NCBI RefSeq assembly: GCF_021545335.1
Contig: NZ_CP089312.1
Location: 5,146,001 to 5,210,000, forward strand
Direction: 5' to 3'
DNA from: Streptomyces sp. GQFP
GTDB lineage: Bacteria; Actinomycetota; Actinomycetes; Streptomycetales; Streptomycetaceae
DNA length: 64,000 bases
Shown here: piece after piece, positions 17,033 through 26,178 of the stretch
Layout of the letters: each line of letters starts with the position of its first letter
How positions within the stretch are numbered: the first letter of the stretch is position 1
Made by a program: the position numbers and the translations under genes
Notes under the pieces: generated by a model
Databases searched by the model: none
Seen by the model: only the letters and a program-made list of their open reading frames with translations
What the model was told of the DNA's origin: nothing

Positions 17033-18295
17033 TTACCGGTGTTCAAAGCGGGCCATAGCCCCAGCAATTGCCCCGTAGATAACGGTGATTGTGACCAACA
17101 GGGACACCGAGCGGCCGTCGGAGGGCAGCATCAGGGCCGCCACTCCGGCCGCGCCGACGAAGGCGACGTTGAACAGGACGTCGTAGAGGGAGAAGATCCG
17201 GCCGCGGAAGCCGTCGTCGACCGAGGACTGGACGATCGTGTCCGTGGCGATCTTCGAGCCCTGGGTGACGAGGCCCAGGACGAACGCCGCGATCAGCATG
17301 GGCACTTCGGCGAACGCCAGGCCGAGCGCGGGCAGCAGGACCGCCGCTGCTCCGGCGCACACCATGATCCAGCCGACGGGACCGAGCCGTCCGGCCGCCG
17401 CCGGGGTCATCACGGCCGCGACGAAGAAGCCCGCCCCGGAGATCCCCACGGCGAGGCCCAGCAGGGCCAGCCCGTCGTCGGAGTCGTCGGACCAGGCGTA
17501 CCGGCAGAGCATCAGCACCATGACCGTCAGGGCGCCGTAGCAGAACCGCATCAGCGTCATCGCGGCCAGCGACCAGGCCGCCTCTCTGCGCCCCGGTTCG
17601 GCAAGGTGCCGTACGCCTGCCGCCAGGCCGCGCGCGGTGCCGGTGAGGGCTGCCGCCAGTCGGGGCTGCACCAACTCGGGGTCGGGCCCCAGCAGTTCCC
17701 GGCCGAGGCGGAGGGAGGCGAGCGAGGAACAGAGGTACAGGGCCGCGCCCAGGAGGACCACCGCGGCGTCGGAGTCGGAGGCCGCCAGCCGTACGACGAA
17801 GGCGAGTCCGCCGCCCGCCGTGGCCGCGAGCGTGCCGGCCGTCGGGGAGAGCGAGTTGGCGATCACCAGGCGGTCGTCGTCGACCACACGAGGCAGGGAC
17901 GCCGAGAGTCCGGCCAGCACGAAGCGATTGACGGCGGTGACGCAGAGGGCGGAGACATAGAAGAGCCAGTCGGGGACATGGCTCAGCATCAGGACGGCCG
18001 TCACGCATGCCAGCAGGGCGCGCAGCAGATTGCCGTACAGGAAGACCTGGCGGCGTCGCCAGCGGTCCAGCAGAACGCCCGCGAAGGGGCCAACCAGGGA
18101 GTACGGCAGCAACAGGACCGCCATCGCGGAGGCGATCGCCGCCGCCGAGGTCTGCTTCTCCGGCGAGAAGACGACGTACGTGGCGAGTGCGACCTGATAG
18201 ACGCCGTCGGCGCCCTGGGAGAGCAGCCGTACGGCGAGCAGGCGCCGGAAGTTCCTCAGGCGCAGGAGTACGCGCAGGTCACGTACGACAGCCAT
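17033..18295 (-). CDS. MFS transporter
   Basis: A 420-residue major facilitator superfamily protein with about 12 hydrophobic segments. The loop between helices 2 and 3 reads GVLLDRWRRRQVFLYGN, matching the MFS G-x-L-aDrxGrr signature. The substrate cannot be told; the overall look is of the drug or metabolite efflux type. ATG 18295 (MAVVRDLRV) is preferred to an upstream in-frame GTG at 18310, though neither has a strong ribosome-binding site. It lies downstream of ino1 but is separated from it by a terminator. Confidence 0.85.
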   Translation of the reverse strand: MAVVRDLRVLLRLRNFRRLLAVRLLSQGADGVYQVALATYVVFSPEKQTSAAAIASAMAVLLLPYSLVGPFAGVLLDRWRRRQVFLYGNLLRALLACVTAVLMLSHVPDWLFYVSALCVTAVNRFVLAGLSASLPRVVDDDRLVIANSLSPTAGTLAATAGGGLAFVVRLAASDSDAAVVLLGAALYLCSSLASLRLGRELLGPDPELVQPRLAAALTGTARGLAAGVRHLAEPGRREAAWSLAAMTLMRFCYGALTVMVLMLCRYAWSDDSDDGLALLGLAVGISGAGFFVAAVMTPAAAGRLGPVGWIMVCAGAAAVLLPALGLAFAEVPMLIAAFVLGLVTQGSKIATDTIVQSSVDDGFRGRIFSLYDVLFNVAFVGAAGVAALMLPSDGRSVSLLVTITVIYGAIAGAMARFEHR

Positions 18296-18317
18296 GGGGC
18301 ACAGCCTCACATACGAG

Positions 18318-18350
18318 GAGGGTCCCCGGGCGGATGACCCGGGGACCCTC
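18318..18350 (-). terminator. Terminator after ino1
   Basis: A 13-bp perfect stem (GAGGGTCCCCGGG and complement) with a 7-nt loop, 65 bp past the ino1 stop and just upstream of the MFS gene. Confidence 0.85.
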
Positions 18351-18414
18351 GACGGGCAGGAGCGACAAGCTTGTGGAAGCTAGACCGGCGCTGGACTCCT
18401 CTCAGCGCACGACC

Positions 18415-19497
18415 TCAGCGCTCGACTTCGCCCTTGATGAACTTCTCGACGTTGTCCCGTGCCTCGTCGTCGAAGTACTGGACCGGCGGGGACTTCATGA
18501 AGTAGCTCGACGCGGAGAGGATCGGGCCGCCGATACCGCGGTCCTTGGCGATCTTCGCGGCGCGCACGGCGTCGATGATGACGCCGGCGGAGTTCGGGGA
18601 GTCCCAGACCTCCAGCTTGTACTCCAGGTTCAGCGGGACGTCACCGAAGGCACGGCCCTCCAGGCGGACGTACGCCCACTTGCGGTCGTCGAGCCAGGCC
18701 ACGTAGTCGGACGGGCCGATGTGGACGTTGTCGGCGCCCAGCTCGCGGTCGCGGATCTGGGAGGTGACGGCCTGCGTCTTGGAGATCTTCTTGGACTCCA
18801 GGCGCTCACGTTCGAGCATGTTCTTGAAGTCCATGTTGCCGCCGACGTTCAGCTGCATCGTGCGGTCCAGGACCACACCCCGGTCCTCGAACAGCTTCGC
18901 CATCACGCGGTGCGTGATCGTGGCGCCGACCTGCGACTTGATGTCGTCGCCGACGATCGGGACGCCCGCCTCGGTGAACTTGTCCGCCCACTCCTTCGTA
19001 CCGGCGATGAAGACCGGGAGGGCGTTCACGAAGGCGACCTTGGCGTCGATGGCGCACTGGGCGTAGAACTTCGCCGCCGCCTCGGAACCGACGGGCAGGT
19101 AGCAGACGAGAACGTCGACCTGCTTCTTCTTGAGGATCTTGACGACGTCGACCGGTTCGGCCTCGGACTCCTCGATGGTTTCGCGGTAGTACTTGCCGAG
19201 ACCGTCGAGGGTGTGGCCACGCCGGACCTTCACACCGGTGTTCGGCACGTCGCAGATCTTGATGGTGTTGTTCTCGGAGGCGCCGATGGCATCCGCCAGG
19301 TCGAGGCCGACCTTTTTGGCGTCCACGTCGAACGCGGCGACGAACTCGATGTCCTTGACGTGATAGTCCCCGAACTGCACATGCATGAGGCCCGGGACCC
19401 TGGACGCCGGATCGGCGTCCTTGTAGTACTCGACTCCCTGTACCAGCGACGCGGCGCAGTTGCCCACGCCGACGACGGCTACGCGAACCGAACCCAT
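18415..19497 (-). CDS. ino1: Inositol-1-phosphate synthase
   Basis: A 360-residue NAD-dependent enzyme that converts glucose 6-phosphate to 1L-myo-inositol 1-phosphate, the first step to phosphatidylinositol and to mycothiol. The NAD-binding loop [10 protein letters not shown] is at residues ~9-18 and a strongly conserved [16 protein letters not shown] segment marks the active site. ATG 19497 has GGGAG 9 bp upstream; an in-frame extension to 19545 lacks support. It is followed at 45 bp upstream by the padR-type gene, whose product may control both. The ino1-padR-PBP-GT87-rpsF order is shared with mycobacteria. Confidence 0.96.
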   Translation of the reverse strand: MGSVRVAVVGVGNCAASLVQGVEYYKDADPASRVPGLMHVQFGDYHVKDIEFVAAFDVDAKKVGLDLADAIGASENNTIKICDVPNTGVKVRRGHTLDGLGKYYRETIEESEAEPVDVVKILKKKQVDVLVCYLPVGSEAAAKFYAQCAIDAKVAFVNALPVFIAGTKEWADKFTEAGVPIVGDDIKSQVGATITHRVMAKLFEDRGVVLDRTMQLNVGGNMDFKNMLERERLESKKISKTQAVTSQIRDRELGADNVHIGPSDYVAWLDDRKWAYVRLEGRAFGDVPLNLEYKLEVWDSPNSAGVIIDAVRAAKIAKDRGIGGPILSASSYFMKSPPVQYFDDEARDNVEKFIKGEVER

Positions 19498-19541
19498 TCC
19501 GGTTGCTCCCTGTGTGTACGAGTGAGGCCCTGGCAGGGGCC

Positions 19542-20228
19542 TCACGTGGCGGTGTCGTCGGACGGACCGGTCCGGGAGTCGTCCTCCCGGGACCGGGGCA
19601 GGCCGCCCGGCGCTCCAGATGTGGTGTCCTGCGAGTCGGGTTCCCCGGAAGCGGCACCCTTGAGGTCCCGTCCGGCCCGCTCGCTCTCGATCAGCTCGTT
19701 CAGCCAGCGCACTTCGCGCTCCACGGACTCCATCCCGTGGCGCTGGAGCTCGAGGGTGTAGTCGTCGAGGCGCTCCCGTGTACGCGCCAGAGAGGCGCGC
19801 ATCTTCTCCAGACGCTCCTCCAGCCGGCTGCGACGGCCCTCGAGCACGCGCATGCGTACATCGCGGGACGTCTGCCCGAAGAAGGCGAAACGAGCGGCGA
19901 AGTGCTCGTCCTCGTACGCGTCCGGGCCCGTCTGCGAGAGCAGCTCCTCGAAGTGCTCCTTACCTTCCGCCGTCAACCGATAGACGATCTTGGCGCGGCG
20001 CCCTGTGAGGGGGGCGGCGAGCGCGTCTTCCGACGCGCGTCCGGACTCCTCGATCAACCAGCCGCTCGCGACGAGCGTCTTGAGGCAGGGGTACAGCGTG
20101 CCGTAGCTGAAGGCGCGGAACACACCCAGTGATGTATTGAGTCGTTTCCGCAGCTCGTAGCCGTGCATCGGTGACTCGCGGAGCAGGCCGAGGACGGCGA
20201 ACTCGAGGATCCCGGAACGCCGGCTCAT
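19542..20228 (-). CDS. PadR-family transcriptional regulator
   Basis: A 228-residue regulator with an N-terminal PadR winged helix ([25 protein letters not shown], read in parts) and a long C-terminal coiled coil ([21 protein letters not shown]) followed by a disordered acidic tail. ATG 20228 has the strong site AAAGGAGG. The gene is probably co-transcribed with ino1. A 21-bp palindrome 60-80 bp upstream is the likely operator for autoregulation. The inducer is unknown; inositol-phosphate or envelope stress are guesses. Confidence 0.9.
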   Translation of the reverse strand: MSRRSGILEFAVLGLLRESPMHGYELRKRLNTSLGVFRAFSYGTLYPCLKTLVASGWLIEESGRASEDALAAPLTGRRAKIVYRLTAEGKEHFEELLSQTGPDAYEDEHFAARFAFFGQTSRDVRMRVLEGRRSRLEERLEKMRASLARTRERLDDYTLELQRHGMESVEREVRWLNELIESERAGRDLKGAASGEPDSQDTTSGAPGGLPRSREDDSRTGPSDDTAT

Positions 20229-20288
20229 CGTCGCCTCCTTTCTCCCACGGTCCGACCGTGACGTCTCCGGCACTGTTTATGCCGAGCT

Positions 20289-20309
20289 GATGTATCGACT
20301 CGATACATC
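20289..20309. promoter_or_regulatory. Probable PadR operator upstream of padR-ino1
   Basis: GATGTATCGA and TCGATACATC form perfect 10-bp arms around one central base. The site is A+T-rich against its surroundings and sits 61 bp upstream of the padR start, where a repressor would act. It is the only such palindrome I see in the 383-bp gap between padR and the PBP gene. Confidence 0.65.
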
Positions 20310-20611
20310 TAGACGATAGAACGGCCCTGTGGATGCGACAAGAGGGGAGATGGTGAACGGGATCACATCACCGATTCGTAGGAAGCAAGTTGCCTGATTT
20401 GGGGTGAACTTCGGTGCTAGGCGGGTTTTGACGGTGCGTAGTCTGTGCGGCATGCAGTCCACCGGGAACCGAGTGACGTTTGGGGACGTCGTCGTGCTTG
20501 GTGCGGTACGGGTGAATGCGAACACGGCCGCATCCGTACTTGGGGGGGACCGGAAACCAGCCGCCGTTTCCAGGCGCGCGCGGGTGCGCCTGCCCAAGGA
20601 GTAATCGTTCG

Positions 20612-23335
20612 ATGAGCGAGCACCGTCGCAAACCGCCGCAGCCGCAGGGAGGCGGACGTGCCGCGGCCCGACGCGGCCAGTCCGGCTCGTCCTCCGGCCG
20701 CCGTGCGGCACCGCGAGGCGCAACCGAGTCTCCTTCCGACTCCTATGGATCGGGTTCCTACGGGTTGGGTCCCTACGGAGCCGAAGGTGACGAGCGCCAG
20801 TCCGGAGGCCGTGCCGAATCCCGGCGCGCCGCGCAGAGAAATACTGGTGGACGTCGCAGAGGGACCGAGGGCGGCGGACGCCGCGGCGGTCCCAGCGGCC
20901 CGAACGGACCAGGGCGCGGCAGAGGCCGTGCGGCCGGTCCCCCGCCCGAGAAGCGCTTCATCGACTATCCGCGCGCGGGCAAGTACGGAGCAGCGCGCTG
21001 GATGCCGTCCTGGCGGCAGGTGACGGGGCTGTTCATCGGCTTCGTCGGCAGCCTGGTGGCGGTGGCCGGCATCGGCTACGCCCTGGTGGGCGTGCCGGAC
21101 GTCGCCAAGGCCGCCAACGCCCAGAACAACGTCTACTACTGGGCCGACGGCAGCCAGATGGTCGCGACCGGTGGTGAGACGAACCGCCAGATCATCGGCT
21201 ACGAGAAGATCCCGGCGTCGATGCGGTACGCCGTGATGTCGGCCGAGAACAAGACGTTCGAGACCGACAGCGGTGTCGACCCGGTGGGTATCGCCCGGGC
21301 CCTGTTCAACATGGCCAAGGGCGGTCAGACGCAGGGTGGTTCGACGATCACCCAGCAGTACGTGAAGAACGCCCGCCTGGACGACCAGTCGCAGACGCTC
21401 ACGCGGAAGTTCAAGGAGCTGTTCATCTCCATCAAGGTCGGCGCCAACGTCGAGAAGGAGGAGATCATGGCCGGCTACCTGAACACCGCGTACTACGGCC
21501 GTGACTCCTACGGCCTTCAGGCAGCCGCCCGCGCGTACTTCAACAAGGACGCCGAGGACCTGACCGACAGCGAGTGCGCGTTCCTGGCCGCGGTGCTGAA
21601 GGGCGCCACGTACTACGACCCGGCCGGCAATGTGGCCGTCGATCCCGTGAACGCCACCCAGGCCAAAAACACCAAGCGGGTTGTGGAGCGGTGGAGGTGG
21701 ATCCTCGACGAGGAGGTCAAGGACGGCCGCATGACCGCGGCCGACCGTGCCAAGATCACGGCCTTCCCGAAGACCCAGAACCCGCGTTCTAACACCGCGC
21801 TGAGCGGCCAGGTCGGCTACCTCGTCGACCTCGCCAAGGGCTACCTGATCAACAACACCGACAAGACCGGGATCACCGCCGACCAACTGCAGCAGGGCGG
21901 CTACTCGATCTACACGACCTTCGACAAGAAGAAGGTCGCGGCGTTGGAGAAGGCGGTCACGAAGGTCCGGAAGGCGAACATCAAGCCCAAGGAGCGCCCG
22001 GACACCGACACGTACGTCCAGTTCGGCGGCGCTTCCGTGGACCCGGCGACGGGTGCGATCAAGGCCATCTACGGCGGTGAGGACGCGACCAAGCACTTCA
22101 CCAACAACGCCGATACGACGGGCGCCCAGGTGGGTTCGACGTTCAAGACGTACGTACTCGCCGCCGCGATGAAGTGGGGCGTACGGGATCCGGAACTTGG
22201 GGCGACGCAGGCACAGGACGAGCGGACCCAGGTCTCCCCGGAGAGCATCTACAGCGGCAAGAACAAGCTCAAGATCGAGAACTACGACGGCACGATCTGG
22301 AAGGACAAGGACGACAAGGAGTGGCTGCAGCGCAACGACGGCGACGAGTCGTACAACGCGCCCAGCTTCCGGATCGACCTGCGTGAGGCGATGCGGGTCT
22401 CCTCCAACTCCGCCTATGTCCAGCTCGGTATGGACGTCGGCCTGGACAAGGTCAGGGAGTCCGCCACCGATGCGGGCCTCCTCGACAGCAGCCTGGCCAG
22501 CGCCGACTTCCCGTCCTTCTCGATCGGTACCTCTGACCCGAGTGCGATCCGCGTGGCCGGCAGTTACGCGACCTTCGCGGCGAGCGGCAAGCAGAACAAC
22601 CCGTACTCGGTCGAGAAGGTGACCAGCAAGGACGGTACGGTCTTCGATCACCAGAAGATCGCCAAGGCCAAGCAGGCGTTCACCGCCCAGGTCGCCGACA
22701 ACGTCACCGACGTCCTCAAGACCGTGGTCGACGACGGAACGGGTACGGCGGCCCAGCTGACCGGCCGCCAGGTGGCAGGCAAGACCGGTACCACCGACGG
22801 CAACAAGTCGGCCTGGTTCGTCGGCTACACCCCGCAGCTGTCCACCGCGATCAGCATGTACCGGATGGACGACGACGGAACCAAGAAGAACCGCGAGTTC
22901 CTGGAGATGTACGGCACGGGTGGCCAGGAGAAGATCCACGGTGCCTCGTTCCCGGCCGAGATCTGGCACGACTACATGGAACAGGCGCTCAAGGGCGTAC
23001 CGGCGAAGAAATTCCCGACTCCCGAGCCCTATGGCGAGGTCGTCGACGAGGACCCGCTGCCGAGCCCGACTCCCTCCATCACCGAAACCGAGGAAGCCAC
23101 CCCGACACCGAGCCCGACGCCCACCGACGAGATCGAGATCTCTCCGTCGCCCACACCCAGCGAGACCTGCGGCACCTTCGACGTCAACTGTGATGACACC
23201 GGAGGAACTGAGACGGGCGACACGGACGAAGGCACTACCGACGGCGGAGTGACATCGAGTCCAACGCCAACGGAAAGCGAAGAAGAAAGTAACGGCAACG
23301 CGAACGGGAATGGCAGCGGAGGCATCTTCGGCTGA
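20612..23335 (+). CDS. Bifunctional class A penicillin-binding protein
   Basis: A 907-residue transglycosylase/transpeptidase that polymerises and cross-links peptidoglycan outside the membrane. A basic Gly/Arg-rich cytoplasmic tail (~1-130) precedes one membrane anchor (VTGLFIGFVGSLVAVAGIGY). The GT51 domain shows the catalytic AENKTFE and GGSTITQQYVKN; the transpeptidase domain shows S-T-F-K (~508), S-N-S (~597) and KTGT (~723). A Pro/Thr/Ser/Glu-rich tail ends it. Start chosen at ATG 20612 with AAGGAG upstream; the frame stays open to 20516. Orthologous in position to mycobacterial ponA1. Confidence 0.95.
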   Translation: MSEHRRKPPQPQGGGRAAARRGQSGSSSGRRAAPRGATESPSDSYGSGSYGLGPYGAEGDERQSGGRAESRRAAQRNTGGRRRGTEGGGRRGGPSGPNGPGRGRGRAAGPPPEKRFIDYPRAGKYGAARWMPSWRQVTGLFIGFVGSLVAVAGIGYALVGVPDVAKAANAQNNVYYWADGSQMVATGGETNRQIIGYEKIPASMRYAVMSAENKTFETDSGVDPVGIARALFNMAKGGQTQGGSTITQQYVKNARLDDQSQTLTRKFKELFISIKVGANVEKEEIMAGYLNTAYYGRDSYGLQAAARAYFNKDAEDLTDSECAFLAAVLKGATYYDPAGNVAVDPVNATQAKNTKRVVERWRWILDEEVKDGRMTAADRAKITAFPKTQNPRSNTALSGQVGYLVDLAKGYLINNTDKTGITADQLQQGGYSIYTTFDKKKVAALEKAVTKVRKANIKPKERPDTDTYVQFGGASVDPATGAIKAIYGGEDATKHFTNNADTTGAQVGSTFKTYVLAAAMKWGVRDPELGATQAQDERTQVSPESIYSGKNKLKIENYDGTIWKDKDDKEWLQRNDGDESYNAPSFRIDLREAMRVSSNSAYVQLGMDVGLDKVRESATDAGLLDSSLASADFPSFSIGTSDPSAIRVAGSYATFAASGKQNNPYSVEKVTSKDGTVFDHQKIAKAKQAFTAQVADNVTDVLKTVVDDGTGTAAQLTGRQVAGKTGTTDGNKSAWFVGYTPQLSTAISMYRMDDDGTKKNREFLEMYGTGGQEKIHGASFPAEIWHDYMEQALKGVPAKKFPTPEPYGEVVDEDPLPSPTPSITETEEATPTPSPTPTDEIEISPSPTPSETCGTFDVNCDDTGGTETGDTDEGTTDGGVTSSPTPTESEEESNGNANGNGSGGIFG

Positions 23336-23370
23336 CGGAGCCGTTGGCCGAGGCAGCGTCCGGCGCGGGT

Positions 23371-23384
23371 GTTTCACGTGAAAC
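23371..23384. other. parS site
   Basis: Exact GTTTCACGTGAAAC after the PBP gene, in a 20-bp palindrome (23368-23387). First member of a doublet spaced 32 bp. Confidence 0.96.
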
Positions 23385-23402
23385 ACCGATCCGATTCACG
23401 TT

Positions 23403-23416
23403 GTTTCACGTGAAAC
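23403..23416. other. parS site
   Basis: Exact GTTTCACGTGAAAC, 32 bp from the previous copy, just before a hairpin terminator. Confidence 0.96.
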
Positions 23417-23419
23417 ATG

Positions 23420-23450
23420 GGGCCGTCGCACCGACCAGGTGCGGCGGCCC
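23420..23450 (+). terminator. Terminator after the PBP gene
   Basis: A 13-bp stem (GGGCCGTCGCACC with one mismatch to its partner) and 5-nt loop, followed by TCGG. It ends the PBP transcript just upstream of the GT87 gene. Confidence 0.7.
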
Positions 23451-23488
23451 TCGGCGTACTCCTAGGTGCGTACGGCAGGATGAGGCCC

Positions 23489-24997
23489 ATGCCCAGTGCA
23501 GAGACGACGCAAGCGAGCGTGCGCGAGCCGGACCCGGTACGGCCGACCAAGGACGACGAGATCGCCGTGGCCGGCAGTGAGCTGATCGGCGGCCCCATCG
23601 GCCGGCGTGCCCTGTTGGGGACGTCCTGGTGGACTCCGGTACGAGTGGTAGCCCTCGTGGCGATCGGTATGTTCGCCCTCGGCCTGGTCCAGAAGGCGCC
23701 GTGCTACAACGGCGGCTGGTTCTTCGGGGCCAGTACGCAGTACACACACGCCTGCTACTCCGACATCCCGCACCTCTACCAGGGCCGTGGCTTCGCCGAC
23801 GGACTCGTGCCGTACTTCGACAAGCTGTCCGGCGACATGGAGTACCTCGAATACCCGGTGCTGACCGGCGTGTTCATGGAGGTGGCCGCCTGGCTCACGC
23901 CCGGCAGCGGCACCATCCAGCACCAGGAGCAGTGGTACTGGTTCGTCAACGCCGGAATGCTGATGGTGTGCGCGGCGATCATCGCCGTATGCGTGTCGCG
24001 CACCCACGCGCGGCGCCCCTGGGACGGTCTGCTGGTCGCCCTGGCGCCCGCCTTCGCGCTCACCGCCACGATCAACTGGGACCTGCTGGCGGTCGCTCTG
24101 ACGGCCGCGGCGATGCTGATGTGGTCTCGCGGGCGGCCCCTCGCCTTCGGGGTCCTGCTGGGGCTCGCCACGGCCGCCAAGCTCTATCCCTTCCTGCTGC
24201 TGGGGCCGTTGTTCGTGCTGTGCTGGCGCGCGGGCAAGTGGCGGCCGTTCGGCAAGGCACTGGGGGGCGCCGTCGTCGCCTGGGTCGCCGTGAACCTGCC
24301 GGTGATGGTCTTCGCCTTCGAGGGCTGGTCGAAGTTCTACACGTTCAGCCAGGAACGAGGCGTCGACTTCGGTTCCTTCTGGCTGATCATCGCCCAGCGC
24401 TTCGACTATCCGTTCAGCACCGAGACCGTCAACACCTTCGCGACGCTGCTGGTGCTGGCCTCGGCCGTGGGTATCGCGGCACTCACGCTGACCGCCCCGC
24501 GCCGTCCGCGCTTCGCCCAGCTGGCCTTCCTGATCGTCGCGGCCTTCATCCTCACCAACAAGGTCTACTCACCCCAGTACGTCCTGTGGCTGGTCCCCCT
24601 CGCCGTACTGGCCCGCCCGAAGTGGCGGGACTTCCTGATCTGGCAGGCGTGCGAGGTCGCGTACTTCCTGGGGATCTGGATGTACCTCGCCTACACGACC
24701 AGCGGCGACGCCCACAAGGGCCTGCCCACCGAGGGCTACCAGTTCGCCATCGCCGCCCACCTCGTGGGCACGCTGTACCTGTGCGCCGTGATCGTCCGGG
24801 ACATCCTCATGCCGGAGCGGGACGTCGTGCGCCGGGCAGGCGACGACGATCCCTCCGGGGGCGTGCTCGACGGCGCTGAGGACATCTTCGTACTCGGTGC
24901 CGCGGCCCGTCCGCCGCGGCATGCCGCGCACTTCGACGGGCCGCAGGTGGAGTGGGGCAGCCGGCCGGTGCGGGAGAACGAGGAGCGTTCGCTCTGA
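23489..24997 (+). CDS. GT87-family membrane glycosyltransferase
   Basis: A 502-residue integral membrane protein with about ten hydrophobic segments in the GT-C pattern, resembling GT87 alpha-mannosyltransferases that use polyprenyl-phosphate mannose on the outer face of the membrane. The first periplasmic loop carries acidic residues suitable for catalysis (DGLVPYFDKLSGDMEYLEYP, in part). It follows the PBP gene as Rv0051 follows ponA1, implying a role in envelope glycan assembly. Start ATG 23489 has AGGA 8 bp upstream; an ATG at 23480 is also possible. Confidence 0.85.
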   Translation: MPSAETTQASVREPDPVRPTKDDEIAVAGSELIGGPIGRRALLGTSWWTPVRVVALVAIGMFALGLVQKAPCYNGGWFFGASTQYTHACYSDIPHLYQGRGFADGLVPYFDKLSGDMEYLEYPVLTGVFMEVAAWLTPGSGTIQHQEQWYWFVNAGMLMVCAAIIAVCVSRTHARRPWDGLLVALAPAFALTATINWDLLAVALTAAAMLMWSRGRPLAFGVLLGLATAAKLYPFLLLGPLFVLCWRAGKWRPFGKALGGAVVAWVAVNLPVMVFAFEGWSKFYTFSQERGVDFGSFWLIIAQRFDYPFSTETVNTFATLLVLASAVGIAALTLTAPRRPRFAQLAFLIVAAFILTNKVYSPQYVLWLVPLAVLARPKWRDFLIWQACEVAYFLGIWMYLAYTTSGDAHKGLPTEGYQFAIAAHLVGTLYLCAVIVRDILMPERDVVRRAGDDDPSGGVLDGAEDIFVLGAAARPPRHAAHFDGPQVEWGSRPVRENEERSL

Positions 24998-25018
24998 GCG
25001 AACACGGCAGGGAAGGGT

Positions 25019-25063
25019 CATGCGAAAGGCCGTACACGGACTCCGTGTACGGCCTTTCGCATG
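25019..25063. terminator. Long bidirectional terminator
   Basis: Two perfect 22-bp arms around a single central base (CATGCGAAAGGCCGTACACG... and complement) between the convergent GT87 and alanine-racemase-like genes. The outer part can form a very stable hairpin on both transcripts. Confidence 0.88.
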
Positions 25064-25079
25064 GCTCGCAGCTGTGCGG

Positions 25080-26111
25080 TCAGCGGTCGACGATCCGGTC
25101 GAACTGCGTGGTGGTGTGCCGCAGATGGGCCACCAGTTCTTCGCCGACCTTCGGCTCCGGGGCGTCCGAGGGCACGAAGAGGATCGAGACCTGCATGTGC
25201 GGCGGCTCGGCGAACCAGCGCTGCTTGCCGCCCCAGACGAACGGGGCGAGGTTCCGGTTGACGGTGGCGAGACCGGCCCGGGCGACGCCCTTGGCGCGCG
25301 GCATGACGCCGTGCAGCGCCTTGGGGGCCTCCAGGCCCACTCCGTGCGACGTACCGCCCGCCACGACCACCAGATAGCCGTCCGAGGCCGCCTTCTGCTG
25401 CCGGTAGCCGAAGCGGTCGCCCTTGGCCACACGGGTGACGTCCAGGACTGCGCCGCGGTACTCCGTGGCCTCGTGGTCCCCCAGCCACAGCCGCGTGCCG
25501 ATACGGGCGCGGAAGCGGGTCTGCGGGAACTGCTGCTGAAGCCGCCCGAGGTCCTCGGCCTTGAGATGGCTGACGAACATGGTGTGCAGCGGCAGCCGGG
25601 CCGCGCGCAGCCGGTCCATCCAGCCGATGACCTCCTCCACGGCGTCCGAACCGTCGGTGCGGTCCAGCGGCAGGTGGATCGCGAAGCCTTCGAGGCGTAC
25701 GTCCTCTATGGCGGCGTGCAACTGGGGCAGTTCCTGCTCGGTCACACCGTGGCGCTTCATGGAGGACATGACCTCGATGACGACACGGGCGCCGACGAGG
25801 CCGTGCACGCCGTCCACCGACGACACCGAGCGGATGACGCGGTCGGGCAGCGGTACGGGCTCCTCGCCCCGTCTGAAGGGTGTCAGCACCAGCAGGTCGC
25901 CGCTGAACCAATCCTTGGTCCGTGCGGCCTCGTACGTCGTGCCGACAGCCAGGACGTCCGAGCCAAGCCGCGTGGCCTCCTCCGCCAGCCGCTCGTGCCC
26001 GAAGCCGTAGCCGTTGCCCTTGCAGACCGGGACGAGCCCCGGGAACTGCTCGGACACGTGCTTGTGGTGCGCACGCCAGCGCGCGGTGTCGACGTAGAGC
26101 GTGAGCGCCAT
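25080..26111 (-). CDS. Alanine-racemase-like PLP protein
   Basis: A 343-residue protein with the N-terminal TIM-barrel fold of alanine racemase. The PLP lysine lies in PVCKGNGYGFG (about residue 33), close to the family VVKANAYGHG. The C-terminal beta domain is shortened, and the family GYADGY segment with the second catalytic base (Tyr) is replaced by VAGGTSHGVGL, so it is probably not a normal racemase. It is 67 bp downstream of femX and likely co-transcribed, which points to a task in supplying or editing peptidoglycan amino acids. ATG 26111 begins at the expected strand (ALTLYVD), with a weak ribosome-binding site. Confidence 0.8.
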   Translation of the reverse strand: MALTLYVDTARWRAHHKHVSEQFPGLVPVCKGNGYGFGHERLAEEATRLGSDVLAVGTTYEAARTKDWFSGDLLVLTPFRRGEEPVPLPDRVIRSVSSVDGVHGLVGARVVIEVMSSMKRHGVTEQELPQLHAAIEDVRLEGFAIHLPLDRTDGSDAVEEVIGWMDRLRAARLPLHTMFVSHLKAEDLGRLQQQFPQTRFRARIGTRLWLGDHEATEYRGAVLDVTRVAKGDRFGYRQQKAASDGYLVVVAGGTSHGVGLEAPKALHGVMPRAKGVARAGLATVNRNLAPFVWGGKQRWFAEPPHMQVSILFVPSDAPEPKVGEELVAHLRHTTTQFDRIVDR

Positions 26112-26178
26112 GGCCGGGACCTGGAACCTTTCTCGTGGCTGCGATCTATTCAGGGGTACGAACGGAAATTCCGGGACA

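Noticed and set aside
20417-23386. 989-codon minus-strand frame covering the PBP gene and starting in parS
   Set aside because: Opposite a gene with complete transglycosylase and transpeptidase motifs; composition is repetitive and contains no recognisable domain.
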